NCBI GenBank assembly: GCA_947089905.1 | Contig: CAMUMG010000011.1 | Span: 32,807 to 96,806 of the forward strand | DNA from: an uncultured Lachnospiraceae bacterium | GTDB taxonomy: Bacteria > Bacillota > Clostridia > Lachnospirales > Lachnospiraceae | DNA length: 64,000 bases | Direction of reading: 5' to 3' | Shown: in pieces, positions 9,321-18,618 of the stretch | How the letters are laid out: each line of letters begins with the position of its first letter | How positions within the stretch are numbered: position 1 is the first letter of the stretch | Program-made: the position numbers and the translations under genes | The notes under the pieces: generated by a model | Seen by the model: only the letters and a program-made list of their open reading frames with translations | Database searches by the model: none | What the model was told of the DNA's origin: nothing

Positions 9321-10986
9321 ACTTTAATTCCCCCAATCTTTGCTTTATCTCATCTTCCAAAGATTTCCCTTCCGAAAAGAGTTTTTCAAGATTTGAAGAG
9401 TATGTTGCCATCTTCTGATTAAATTCATCCTCTGTAAGTTCTACAAATTTAATTTTTACTTCAAAGTACTGTCCAGCCGATAAAGAATAATTTTTCTCTA
9501 TAATTTGCTCATAAGTAACAGATACGCTAAAATCTTCAATCACTTCCTGATTAATAAAAGTATCTTCTATTTTCTTCACCTCATCAAGGCGTAAGACAGT
9601 TTTTTGATTCTTTCCTTCTTTTCTCTTTTCGCCTAGTTTAGACGCATCAATAAGTATGATATTTCCCTCCTTATTAGATTTATCTATAAAAAGGACTGAT
9701 ACATTCGTTCCTGTATTTGCAAAGATATTTGAAGGCATAGAAATTACACCTTTAAGCCAGTGCTTATCCACGATTGTCTGGCGTATTGTTTTTTCAAGAC
9801 CTGACTGTGCTGTAATAAAGCCTGTTGGTACAACAATAGCTGCCTTTCCATTTTCTTTTAAACTCCAAAGGATATGTTGGATAAAGCATAAGTATACTCC
9901 CATCGATTCTTTCTTCTTATCTGGGATCTTGGGTATTCCTGCAAAAAACCTCTTTATTCCATTCCTTATTTCGGAATCTTCCCACTTCTGTTCAATAGTA
10001 TTTCTGGTAGAAGAGAAATCCATTTTAAACGGAGGATTTGATGTAATATAATCAAACTGCTTTATACCTGAACTGGGATCATGAGCTATTTTATAATGTG
10101 CAGGTGTTTCTAATGTATCTCCCTCAATGATATTGTCCAGACTATTTGTAAGTCCGTTAAGCAACATATTAATTCTAAGAAATCTGGATGACTTACCAGA
10201 AATATCTTGTGTATAAACTTGTGCTTTATTTCCGAAGCTTCCTTTATCTAAAGCATTAGCAAGATGAAGTACCAACGATCCAGAGCCAGCCGATGGATCA
10301 TATACATCATAAATATTATCTTCTACAGGTGACATTTTAACTAGGATCTTTGCAATAATAGCAGAAATAGCTTGGGGAGTAAAGTATTCTGCATATACAC
10401 CACTGGCAACATTATAGTCTTTAATTAGATGTTCAAATATAGCACTATAGAAGTCAAAATTGTTTTTAAATGCTTCTCCAAAGTCAAATTTATCCTGACT
10501 GATGATTCCAAAAATATTCTTAGCAAAATTATTTCTCTTAGATGCTTCTACGTTTTCTGTAACTCTAGTAAAAAGTGGCTTTCTTCCACCATCTGCTGTA
10601 TCAATACTAAACTCTTCATTTTCTGGATAATTAGAGATTCTTTCTAACGCATCATCAAAAAGTTTATAAAAATCATTGTTTCCAACTTTATTGATAAGAC
10701 ACTCAATCGTATCTTCATATTTAAACGCTACATCTTGTGAATATGTATCATAAAATCCTGCAAACGTATCTTCATCCTGAAGAACTTCTTCGATACACAT
10801 ATCCATTTCATTAGCAAAATCTTTCATATTTGCCATAAATTTATCATTTAAAAATTTATAAAGGAATACAGAAGTAATGATAACTTCCTCACTTGCCTGA
10901 TTGGACAGTCCGTTAGTTTGGCAGAGTCCTTTCAGTTCATCAATCATCTGTTTTATTTTGTTCTCTAACGTAAAAATATTTGGCAT
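9313..10986 (-). CDS. hsdM: Type I N6-adenine methyltransferase HsdM
   Basis: 557 residues: an N-terminal helical HsdM_N domain, then the methylase core with motif I DPSAGSGSL and catalytic motif IV SNPPF, and a C-terminal part binding HsdS. It uses S-adenosylmethionine to methylate adenine at the HsdS-specified site. It lies 12 bases behind the hsdR remnant. No disruption is seen, so methylation may persist without restriction. Confidence 0.93.
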   Translation of the reverse strand: MPNIFTLENKIKQMIDELKGLCQTNGLSNQASEEVIITSVFLYKFLNDKFMANMKDFANEMDMCIEEVLQDEDTFAGFYDTYSQDVAFKYEDTIECLINKVGNNDFYKLFDDALERISNYPENEEFSIDTADGGRKPLFTRVTENVEASKRNNFAKNIFGIISQDKFDFGEAFKNNFDFYSAIFEHLIKDYNVASGVYAEYFTPQAISAIIAKILVKMSPVEDNIYDVYDPSAGSGSLVLHLANALDKGSFGNKAQVYTQDISGKSSRFLRINMLLNGLTNSLDNIIEGDTLETPAHYKIAHDPSSGIKQFDYITSNPPFKMDFSSTRNTIEQKWEDSEIRNGIKRFFAGIPKIPDKKKESMGVYLCFIQHILWSLKENGKAAIVVPTGFITAQSGLEKTIRQTIVDKHWLKGVISMPSNIFANTGTNVSVLFIDKSNKEGNIILIDASKLGEKRKEGKNQKTVLRLDEVKKIEDTFINQEVIEDFSVSVTYEQIIEKNYSLSAGQYFEVKIKFVELTEDEFNQKMATYSSNLEKLFSEGKSLEDEIKQRLGELKYE

Positions 10987-10998
10987 TTGTAAAGTCTC

Positions 10999-13121
10999 CT
11001 ATTTGAATAACTGTATGTTGGTGTATAAATCGTTAAGTAACTGTATATAAAATCCTTTAATTTTTGTATATAACTTTTTCTTTAAAAGAGTTTTAGTTGC
11101 CTTGAATTTTATGGAGTCAACAAAATTCTTTCTTCCCTGAATTGCCACAATTTCTTTATCTAAAGCATCTTCTATGAAATTATATATGATAACCAAAGTT
11201 CTTTCAACCACTGATTTATCGACTGGATATATTTCTATAGCATTTTGATAAGTTTTCACAAAGGCATAGTTACCACCATAAATTTTGGATAATCTTTCAT
11301 TTTCATAATTGATATTTCTTGCCCTTTCAAGGGCTTCTAAAAGTTCATCGGTGATAGAATCTAAATCGTTTAAATCTGAAATAGATAAGTCATTAAAAAC
11401 CTTTTGTAAAAGCTCATCTAGTTTCCTGATTTTAATATCACTTTTATTTTTGTTCTTCTTTATCTCATTTTGAATATCCCTTACAACCGTTGAAAATCGT
11501 TGAAACTTAGGATTATCTTGTGTCATCTGTCCGAGATCCATTATAACAATTTTCACTTTTATAAATTCATACAGAATCTCCACTATTTCCTCATTTGAAA
11601 TAACATCCATCATATTAACAGTATTTTGAGAAAGATTTATGAAATCAATTCTTTCCTGTGTTAATCGTAAAAGCTTCTTATTCTTGTCGGAATCAATCTG
11701 TGCTAGATAGTCCATAGCTCCTGAAAGAATAAATTCTGTTTGGCACTCTTTAATACCATTTAAAAGTCTTCTAATTTTAAACAGTACTTCTTTATTGTAA
11801 AAAGTCAGTTGCCTTGAAAAGTGTTCCAGATTATCTGTTGTAATAACATCTTCAAGTTCCTTTACATACTTGTGGTATTTTTTATTAATATCCTCTTTAT
11901 CAATCACCAGTCCAGAAAGAGAGCCTTCATTTTCTCCATTTTCATTAAAGTCTGCTTCAAGTTCCTTTATTTACAATTAATAGTTTTTAGTCCTCTGTTA
12001 GTAAATTCAATATTGGCTTGTGTAAGCAGATCAAGTCTGTCTACTACAAAAAAGAATCTGGTACTAATGTTTTTCTTGGCATAATAATCTTTGATAATAC
12101 GATTAGAAAAGGCGGCTATTGCTGTTTTTCCAGATCCTTGTGTATGCTAAATAATGCCGCCTTTACCACCCGCATCTAATCTTTCAATAATTTTTCTAGT
12201 AGCAAAGAACTGTGGATAACGCATAATATGCTTCTCTGGAATCTGACTACTAATAAACATGATTCCATATTGTAGAAAATACAAAAACCGTTCCTTATCA
12301 AATACGGAGGTCACAAAACTATTACATGGAGTAGTTGTTTTTAGGTTTTCAGCAAACTCTGGTGTATCTGTTTCTGCTGGATTATATCCACAGTCTTTCA
12401 TTATGAATTTGATTGTATCTATATCAATATCTTTATATGGATAGGTTAAATGATACTTTTCATCATCTTCTCGAAAAAATGAAAAGTTAGTATTATTTCC
12501 ATTTGGTGTTGTGTAAAATGAACCAGCCTTTATATTGTCTGTATCTTCATTTTCTTTATAATCCATATTATTAGAAAAAGAAACAAACTGAATCAGATTG
12601 AAGAATTTTTTATAATCTGGATTCTGCAATCTTTGGTTTATCATTCTATCAAATTCTTTCTGTATACCACCATCGTTATTCGGTTTCTTTACTTCCAAAA
12701 ATGCAAGTGGCATACCATTAACCAAAATATTTATGTCTGGTCTGAAAGAACCTTCTTCTGTTCCTTCCACTATACTAAATGGTAATTCATCCACTACTGC
12801 AAAATCATTCTTTGTAATATCCACAAAGTCAATCAGTTTCACTTTACCCTGTGGATTAATAAGCCAATTATAAAATTCTTTTCCCAAATCATTATTCTTT
12901 AGTACATTATAAATATCTGTAATAATGATCTTTATCTCATCATAAGTAAAATTTCTTTCGTTAATAGCTTCAAGTGCAGGCTTAAATCTGTTTACAAAAA
13001 TTTTTGTCTTAAAATCTATATCAATGTCATCTGCCTTTAGTGACTGATAATGATAGTTCAGTCTTAAAAATTGAATAGTAGCTGGAACCTTCACTCTAGT
13101 ATCTTCATTGAATGTTGACAT
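10999..13121 (-). pseudogene. hsdR: Type I restriction subunit HsdR, nonsense mutation plus internal deletion
   Basis: The N-terminal piece (12147-13121) keeps the nuclease core (FRPDINILVNGMPLAFLEVKKP) and runs up to the helicase Walker A, where TAG replaces the usual Trp (GGII-stop-HTQGSGKT). About 60 more codons continue to a TAA at 11967. The sequence then jumps, in another frame, to a C-terminal EcoR124-type helical piece (10999-11907, GTG or no true start). Most of the translocase motor is missing, so restriction is almost certainly lost. Confidence 0.9.
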
Positions 13122-13248
13122 TTATTCTATTTCTCCTATTTTATCTTCAAGTTTTTCCATATCCTTTATTATGATAATCGCTTTTTAGTAAGCTCATACT
13201 TTCCCCTTTTCCCTCAACCAAAAACAACAAGTTATCATCTTTTAATTG

Positions 13249-13283
13249 TTTAAAAAAAGCGACATCGTAATCAGTCGCTTTTT
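13249..13283. terminator. Hairpin terminator beside CRISPR array
   Basis: AAAAAGCGAC and GTCGCTTTTT form a stem with flanking A and T runs. It lies between hsdR and the terminal CRISPR repeat and could stop transcription from either side. Confidence 0.7.
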
Positions 13284-13292
13284 GGTCTTCTT

Positions 13293-13655
13293 ATTTCATT
13301 CATACACTCCATACAGAGTGTGACTTGAACATCTTGCGTCATAAAGGGATTATTTATTATTTCAATCCACACCCCATGCGGAGTGTGACAGCTAGTCGTC
13401 TGGAGGATAATAAAATTTTGATGATTTCAACCCACACATCCCATACGGAGTGTGACTTTCAAGAAATTTTTTATAAGCTTCGTTATTCTATTTCAACCCA
13501 CACACCCCATGCGGAGTGTGACCATACCTCTCAATTTGTCCCCACATATCCACACCAATTTCAACCCACACACCCCATACGGAGTGTGACCAGGATACCG
13601 TTGGAAAGGCTCTGGATTGGAAATTTCAACCCACACACCCCATACGGAGTGTGAC
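13293..13655 (-). CRISPR. Orphan CRISPR array, type I-C-like repeat, 6 repeats and 5 spacers
   Basis: Six copies of a 31-33 base repeat lie at 13293, 13359, 13424, 13490, 13558 and 13623; the plus-strand copy begins ATTTCAACCCACAC and ends GGAGTGTGAC. Spacers are 32-35 bases. Read on the minus strand the repeat begins GTCACACTCC and ends GTTGAAAT, the type I-C pattern. The copy at 13293 is the most degenerate, as expected for the trailer end, so the leader would be right of 13655. No cas genes are in the window. Confidence 0.95.
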
Positions 13656-13968
13656 TGCAAAACTATACAAAAAAGTTTATTTATTTTGTACAATTTCTAC
13701 TATAACTCTTTTAACGACTAATTACAACCATTAATTTCTTTTTTTAGATAATAATTTTAGTATTAATTAAGTGTATTTTTTCGCGAATCTCCTAAAGTTT
13801 TTATGATCACTTCAAGTTCGCGTTTTTTTTGAAAAAATAGAGATGCCGAAAACCCGCATAAAATAAGGCTTTTCACAGGCAGTTAAAACAACTTTTCGCT
13901 AAATTCGGATTTTATCGCGAAGTTATGAATGAAAAATATACTAAAATAATCAATACTAATACATGTAA
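13656..13968. other. AT-rich spacer: presumed CRISPR leader and prophage edge
   Basis: No gene is seen. The first part is AT-rich, as expected for a leader. Further on, CGCGAA (about 13782) and TTCGCG (about 13826) form a spaced dyad, and the motif TCGCGAAG recurs near 13914. Transcription direction switches from leftward to rightward here, so the prophage boundary or an origin-like region may lie in this stretch. Confidence 0.4.
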
Positions 13969-14199
13969 ATGCCCTTTATAACGTTATTATGTACTGTTAA
14001 AATCGATTTTATTAATTATATCGATGTCCTACCAATGTATAATAAAAAGACCAAATACGGGAAATTAAAAGGATTTGGAATTAAATATATAAAGAGGCAG
14101 GGGGTTATAGGGAACGCAGATGTCCGCCTACTTAGTTATCCAAACTTGGGGATGATAATTTTATCTGTCCCACATTTACAGAATGGAGTTGATTTATGA
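13969..14199 (+). CDS. Doubtful small reading frame ahead of RHH gene
   Basis: 76 codons without a recognisable ribosome site. The only support is that its stop overlaps the ATG of the next gene by the ATGA arrangement common in coupled genes. It could be the 3' end of a truncated gene. I do not recognise the product. Confidence 0.25.
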   Translation: MPFITLLCTVKIDFINYIDVLPMYNKKTKYGKLKGFGIKYIKRQGVIGNADVRLLSYPNLGMIILSVPHLQNGVDL

Positions 14200-14351
14200 G
14201 AACCACATCAGACCCAAAGAATGAAAAGATAAAACTAAGGCTGAATGAGGACTTAAAGAACCATGTTCAAAGATATGCGGATAAAGAGAGCGTATCGCTC
14301 TCAGAATACATAAGAGAGTTAATCCGACAAGATATAAAAAATAAAAGATAA
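14196..14351 (+). CDS. Small ribbon-helix-helix protein
   Basis: 51 residues: a short basic arm, the beta strand EKIKLRLNED, then helices ending in LSEYIRELIRQDI, the Arc/MetJ-type RHH pattern. GGAG lies upstream of ATG 14196. Probably a DNA-binding regulator at the left edge of the phage operon. Confidence 0.65.
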   Translation: MRTTSDPKNEKIKLRLNEDLKNHVQRYADKESVSLSEYIRELIRQDIKNKR

Positions 14352-14478
14352 CATACTGTTTCTAAAAAATTTTTTAATAAAAAAGACCTCCTACAAAGGT
14401 TAGCAGTAGTATATAGTGCATATTGCAAAAACAAAGAACTATAATTGCCAAATGGTCATCAGTTAGAGGAGAGTTACA

Positions 14479-14658
14479 ATGCAAGATGTTTTAAAAAATT
14501 GTCCTAAGTGTGGTTCTTATATGACTGCTCATCTTGAAAATAACTGTGGGATTCCAATAATCATTTACAAGTGTGACTGTGGATTTGATACAAGCAAAGA
14601 AAACTTAATATACAGCAATAAAACTATTATCTTTCGTGAAAGCAAAGAATGGTGGTGA
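14479..14658 (+). CDS. Small zinc-ribbon-like protein
   Basis: 59 residues with CPKCG near the start and CDCG near residue 32, a likely four-cysteine zinc site. A GAGGAGAG ribosome site precedes ATG 14479. Its stop overlaps the start of the next gene. Probably an early phage accessory protein; function unknown. Confidence 0.6.
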   Translation: MQDVLKNCPKCGSYMTAHLENNCGIPIIIYKCDCGFDTSKENLIYSNKTIIFRESKEWW

Positions 14659-14801
14659 TTTCAATTCCAATACACAAAGTCAGTGGCGGTTACAAATTTG
14701 GAAAATCCGGCAAGACATACCGTGGCAAAGGTGCTAAGAAGAAAGCGCAAAAACAAGCAAAGGCGATATATGCCAGTGGATATAAGGAGAAAAAGAAATG
14801 A
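14655..14801 (+). CDS. Small basic phage protein
   Basis: 48 residues, GTG start, strongly Lys-rich, with the pattern KVSGGYKFGKSGKTY and KAQKQAKAIYASGYK. Short proteins of this shape are frequent in Firmicutes phages. Four-base overlaps on both sides indicate translational coupling. Function unknown; nucleic-acid binding is plausible from its charge. Confidence 0.6.
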   Translation: MISIPIHKVSGGYKFGKSGKTYRGKGAKKKAQKQAKAIYASGYKEKKK

Positions 14802-14983
14802 AGTTATTTAGAGTTGACTACATGGATGATTACGACGATGAAACATATCTGACAGTTGGAAATTCAAAAGAAGAAGTTGAGGAAAGAGAAACAAATGAAC
14901 TCCAAAAGGAATGTTGGTGCTTCATGGGGTGTTGGGTTTTTGAAATCAATGAAGTTGACGGACATAAAATCATTGTTGAATAA
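14798..14983 (+). CDS. Hypothetical phage protein
   Basis: 61 acidic residues (MKLFRVDYMDDYDDE...). It overlaps the previous gene by ATGA and ends 5 bases before tRNA-Cys. No known motif. Confidence 0.55.
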   Translation: MKLFRVDYMDDYDDETYLTVGNSKEEVEERETNELQKECWCFMGCWVFEINEVDGHKIIVE

Positions 14984-14988
14984 TTTAA

Positions 14989-15060
14989 GGCGATATAGCC
15001 AAACGGTCAAGGCGGCAGTCTGCAAAACTGCTATTCCGGGTTCAAGTCCCAGTATCGCCT
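14989..15060 (+). tRNA. tRNA-Cys (GCA)
   Basis: 72 bases. The acceptor stem GGCGATA pairs with TATCGCC, with U73 as the discriminator usual for Cys tRNA. The anticodon stem GCAGT/ACTGC encloses the loop CTGCAAA with anticodon GCA. T arm CGGGTTCAAGTCCCAG. CCA is not encoded. It lies inside the rightward phage operon, so it is probably phage-borne; a role as attachment site is possible but unproven. Confidence 0.93.
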
Positions 15061-15062
15061 TT

Positions 15063-15119
15063 AACAACGGAATAGAGTAGCTCTCGAAAAGCGAACTCCC
15101 TATTCGCCTGTCCGTTGTT
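15063..15119 (+). ncRNA. Structured element directly after tRNA-Cys
   Basis: AACAACGGA (15063) pairs with TCCGTTGTT (15111-15119), and an inner AATAG pairs with CTATT, leaving a bulge on the 3' side. There is no T run, so it is not a standard terminator. It may be an RNA processing signal or a small RNA. Confidence 0.45.
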
Positions 15120-15159
15120 TTCCAAGAATTAGGGAAATATCAGAGGGAGGTATTATTTT

Positions 15160-16170
15160 ATGGCAAAAATAAAAAATGAACATTACATAACAATTCAAGA
15201 GTTTATGGTAAGAGATTTAGAATTAAGTGGAAATGAATTGATTGCATATGCTTTGATTGCATATGCTTTAATATATGGTTTTTCACAAAATAGAGAAAGT
15301 AAATTTGAAGGAAGCCTCTCCTATGTAGCTAAGTGGTTGAATTGTTCAAAAACAACAGCGTTTAACATACTAAACAAACTAGCAGATGATGGTTTTATAA
15401 GAAAAATAGAAAATGTTAAAAATGGAATTAAATTTTGTGACTACAAAGCCAACACCATGGATGAAGAAACGCTAAAAAAAATAAAAGAAAATAAAACACA
15501 ACGCAAACAAAAAGAAAAAAATGAACGTCGTTCAAAAAAATTGAATGGTATTCAAAAAAACAATGTTGACCGTTCAAAAAATTTGAATGAGGGCGTTCAA
15601 AAAACTTTAACTCATAATACTATAGATATACTAGAACATAATACTAATAATACTCTTTCTGGCGAAAGAGCTGTTAGCGAGAGTGAGCAGCTCGAATCAA
15701 AGAAGCCAGAACAAAAAAAACAAAACCGCAAGAGCGAAGCCAATACCTTGTTTGAACAACTATGGTCTTTATATCCGCTCAAAAAAGGAAAAGGCAGTGT
15801 ATCTGATACCCAAAAAGCAAAACTCTTAGAGATTGGCTATGAGGAGCTAGAGCGGGCTATATCAAGGTATGTGAAGTATGTAGATAGCGTTGATTATCTG
15901 CATTACAAAAATGGTAGTACGTTCTTTAATAGCGGATACATAGACTACTTGGATGCAAACTACGAAGAATGTGGTAATAAAAAACTAATCACTCGTCATA
16001 ACGGCAATACAACTAAAAGTAATACAGAAACAGACTATAAAACAAGGCTAGAAAAAGCAAAAAAGAAAGCTGCTGAAGAATTTGGCGAAGAATTTGGACA
16101 AGAATACTGGGAAGGAATGAGCGATCTGGAGATAGAAAGCCATTTGGCATTAATGGGAATTGATGTATAG
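15160..16170 (+). CDS. Phage replication protein, RepA/DnaD-like with winged HTH
   Basis: 336 residues. The N-terminal winged helix (about 10-95) has YITIQEFMVRDLELSGNELI and SLSYVAKWLNCSKTTAFNIL, as in replisome organisers of Firmicutes phages. A long Lys/Glu/Asn linker follows, then a C-terminal domain (from about 195) with LFEQLWSLYPLKKGKGSV. A 15-base in-frame tandem duplication (15238-15252 and 15253-15267) repeats five residues inside a helix. Probably initiates phage replication. GAGGGAGG ribosome site. Confidence 0.75.
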   Translation: MAKIKNEHYITIQEFMVRDLELSGNELIAYALIAYALIYGFSQNRESKFEGSLSYVAKWLNCSKTTAFNILNKLADDGFIRKIENVKNGIKFCDYKANTMDEETLKKIKENKTQRKQKEKNERRSKKLNGIQKNNVDRSKNLNEGVQKTLTHNTIDILEHNTNNTLSGERAVSESEQLESKKPEQKKQNRKSEANTLFEQLWSLYPLKKGKGSVSDTQKAKLLEIGYEELERAISRYVKYVDSVDYLHYKNGSTFFNSGYIDYLDANYEECGNKKLITRHNGNTTKSNTETDYKTRLEKAKKKAAEEFGEEFGQEYWEGMSDLEIESHLALMGIDV

Positions 16171-16237
16171 GGATCAGAGTGCATTTATTGAAATATCAAA
16201 TTGTCCGATGTGCGGCAGAAATTTGACGGAGGACTAG
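16163..16237 (+). pseudogene. Fragment of small zinc-finger gene
   Basis: A 24-codon frame overlapping the previous stop encodes FIEISNCPMCGRNL, matching the C-terminal end of the gene at 23510-23719 (EISNCPMCGRKL). It lacks the N-terminal cysteine pair, so it is probably a recombination leftover. Confidence 0.5.
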
Positions 16238-16240
16238 CAA

Positions 16241-16459
16241 ATGTATCAAGCAATTTATAAATGCAGATTGTGCGGAGAAGAATTTTCAGAAGACACATGT
16301 TTGATTGAAAATAAAATTATAGGCATTGATTTTGAAAGGAAAATTATTGTAGATAAAAATATGGGAGTGTATGAACTTTTAATCAGAAATTGTCACAACT
16401 GCAAAGATGGTTCTCTGGGAATGGTTGATTTTAAAGGATTTAAGAAAGTAGAGAACTAA
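16241..16459 (+). CDS. Small zinc-binding protein
   Basis: 72 residues with two widely spaced CxxC pairs (CRLCGEEF and NCHNC), typical of small phage zinc-ribbon proteins. Function unknown. Confidence 0.6.
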   Translation: MYQAIYKCRLCGEEFSEDTCLIENKIIGIDFERKIIVDKNMGVYELLIRNCHNCKDGSLGMVDFKGFKKVEN

Positions 16460-16552
16460 CCCATGTTTGAAGTAATCTACATATCACCATCATGCAAGCA
16501 GGCGGCAAATTTCCGAGGAAGAATTGATTGAGATTTTGACGGAGGTGTAGAA

Positions 16553-16747
16553 ATGGATTATGTATTGATAGTAGCGTTGATTTTTGTTATGGTTTTGAAT
16601 TTTTTTGGCAATATCTGGTCAACAAAAAGTAATAACAAAGAACAGAGATTAAAAACGGTTGCGATTTATAGCCTGTATCAAGAATTAAAAAGACACAACG
16701 ATAATCAGTTTGGAAAAGAAAATTCGGAGGTATCAACCCATGACTAA
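16553..16747 (+). CDS. Small membrane protein
   Basis: 64 residues with one N-terminal transmembrane helix (residues 3-20) and a polar cytoplasmic tail. GGAGG precedes ATG 16553. It overlaps the next gene by 8 bases. No family recognised. Confidence 0.6.
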   Translation: MDYVLIVALIFVMVLNFFGNIWSTKSNNKEQRLKTVAIYSLYQELKRHNDNQFGKENSEVSTHD

Positions 16748-18059
16748 ATCAGAACTACTCTCAACCTACACACCTCCACAACTTGTGGACATGGTTATCA
16801 GACTGCAAAGTGCAAGCGAAGTTAAGAATGACGAAATGCAGAAATTGAAATGGCATATATTAAATTTAGAGGAAGCTAACGAAAGATTGCAGTCAAAACT
16901 TGATACATACAACGAATATCTTCTGCCAAGAGCAACGAAAGAAGCAAAAGAAATGATAGACCGAAATCATTTCACCGGAGTTAGGATTGTCACATGGAAG
17001 CAGTGGAATAACCGGGAGAAATCAGAGGGAAAAGGAAGTGCTTATATCTCAAAAGAATACGAACAGACCATGAGAGAAATTTTGAACATAGACACAAGTG
17101 AAATTCAAAACGATTGTTATAGGTTCGGTATTGAGAGTTTACAAAGATATTTGAAAATTCCATCACCTATAAAGATTTCTGAAAGTGGAAAACAAAACGA
17201 AGGAATATCATACATTCAGAAATGCCAAGAGGAATACGAAAAAGTTCTGAAGGAAAGTCCTCTGTGTAGAACAATAGATAAAATTTCAGAAGATATTCTT
17301 AAACAGAAAAATAATGCTATGGCAATGGAGTTTACAAGGATAATCTGCGATTTGCTGAAAAGATACGGCATATATGTTCATTGCACAAAAACCAAATTCA
17401 GCGAGAAGATAACCACAAATTCCATTGAAGAAAAATATGGGATTGCATTTGACAGCATGGACTTCTCACAGCATGACAAGGAATTTACGGACAAGATTAA
17501 GGAATTGGAAGAAGAATTGGAAAAATCCAATAGAGAACATGCAAGAACGTTATGGGAATTTTGCGACAGCGTGAAGAAAGAAGATTATGATAACGAAGTC
17601 AACTGCCTGCAATCCGAAATCGAGAAATACCGCAAAGCCTTTGAGGATGCAAAGAAAGAGCGTGACTGTCAGATTGTGGAGTATCAGAAGAAGATTGAGG
17701 AACTGGAAAAGGAATTAGAATACAAAGACGGAACTAAAATGTTTGAAACCCTCATGGAAAATACAAGAGGAGAAGCAAAAGAATGTTTAGCAAGGCACAT
17801 GTACGAAAATTTAAGGTGTGTTTTTCGATATGAGAAAACCGCTGATGAAGTAAATATTACCAATTTCCTACCGACAGAACCTATCAAGGTTGCGGAAATG
17901 CTGATAAACGCCGAGGGAGAATATGAGCACAATTCGCTGGCAAAGGCAATCAGTGGAGAGGATAAAGGTACATATCGCATATTTGATATATCAGAGTTAA
18001 GACAAATAGCAGAACATCTTCTTGTTTATTGCAATCATCATAGGGAGGTGGGGGAATGA
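16740..18059 (+). CDS. Coiled-coil phage protein
   Basis: About 439 residues from ATG 16740, which follows CGGAGG; a longer frame from 16710 is less likely. Residues about 25-60 and 235-330 are strongly heptad-like (IKELEEELEKSNREH, IEELEKELEYKDG). No catalytic motif. It sits among early accessory genes; perhaps a structural or replication-associated factor, but the function is unknown. Confidence 0.65.
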   Translation: MTKSELLSTYTPPQLVDMVIRLQSASEVKNDEMQKLKWHILNLEEANERLQSKLDTYNEYLLPRATKEAKEMIDRNHFTGVRIVTWKQWNNREKSEGKGSAYISKEYEQTMREILNIDTSEIQNDCYRFGIESLQRYLKIPSPIKISESGKQNEGISYIQKCQEEYEKVLKESPLCRTIDKISEDILKQKNNAMAMEFTRIICDLLKRYGIYVHCTKTKFSEKITTNSIEEKYGIAFDSMDFSQHDKEFTDKIKELEEELEKSNREHARTLWEFCDSVKKEDYDNEVNCLQSEIEKYRKAFEDAKKERDCQIVEYQKKIEELEKELEYKDGTKMFETLMENTRGEAKECLARHMYENLRCVFRYEKTADEVNITNFLPTEPIKVAEMLINAEGEYEHNSLAKAISGEDKGTYRIFDISELRQIAEHLLVYCNHHREVGE

Positions 18060-18238
18060 AAAGCGTAGCATTAGAAGTTATGGAATGGTATGAACAGCAA
18101 TTTGAAAGAAAATTAACAGAAGCAGAAAAACTAAGTATAAGAGGTCAATGTGTAGAAAGTGACTTACGCACTCCAAAGACAAAAGATTTGAAAAAGTTTG
18201 GGGTTTGCCTTGGAGGATTAAAATATGAACAACAATAA
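18056..18238 (+). CDS. Hypothetical protein
   Basis: 60 residues with a 4-base ATGA overlap with the previous gene. Amphipathic helix EVMEWYEQQFERKLTEAEKL. No motif recognised. Confidence 0.55.
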   Translation: MKSVALEVMEWYEQQFERKLTEAEKLSIRGQCVESDLRTPKTKDLKKFGVCLGGLKYEQQ

Positions 18239-18359
18239 CTGCAACCTAACCACCTGCCGCTACAACCAATCCGACACTTGCACCAATGAGGACAAGAGGA
18301 AAGAGTGTGTGGAGGTCAGTAAGAAAGTTTTGTGCTTGGAGGAAAATAATAATGCCTAA
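18225..18359 (+). CDS. Small Cys-rich protein
   Basis: 44 residues with five or more Cys (CNLTTCRYNQSDTC, EC, LC), behind TTGGAGG. It overlaps both neighbours. One of a local run of small Cys-rich, probably metal-binding, phage proteins. Confidence 0.55.
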   Translation: MNNNNCNLTTCRYNQSDTCTNEDKRKECVEVSKKVLCLEENNNA

Positions 18360-18570
18360 ATGTTGCTATGACTGCAAAAATCTTGATTGGGATTATGAAT
18401 ATGACGGGGAAGACGAAACAATATTCTTTCAATGCACAAAGAAAGGCAAAAACAGAACATTTGTAGAAGATTTATCAATATGCGATTGCGAAAAACACAA
18501 TCCATACAAGGATAAAAGAAGAATACCGCATGAGGTTGATAGAAAATTTTATTTTGAAATAGATGATTAG
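18352..18570 (+). CDS. Small Cys-rich protein
   Basis: 72 residues, MPKCCYDCKNLDWDYEYD, later CTKKG and CDCEKHNPYK. The ATG at 18352 follows TTGGAGG; upstream in-frame codons have no ribosome site. The spacing suggests a zinc-finger-like fold also seen at 18619. Confidence 0.6.
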   Translation: MPKCCYDCKNLDWDYEYDGEDETIFFQCTKKGKNRTFVEDLSICDCEKHNPYKDKRRIPHEVDRKFYFEIDD

Positions 18571-18618
18571 GTGTAAAATGCACCATTTACTGCTTATCAG
18601 ACGAAGGGGAAAAAGGAA

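Noticed and set aside
13325..13693. Open frames across the CRISPR array on both strands
   Set aside because: Formed by the repeats themselves.
14989..15060. tRNA-Cys as the prophage attachment site
   Set aside because: No second copy of its 3' end is visible in the window and phage genes lie on both sides, so it is more likely phage-borne.
16463..16531. 22-codon frame between two small genes
   Set aside because: No ribosome site and no recognisable pattern.
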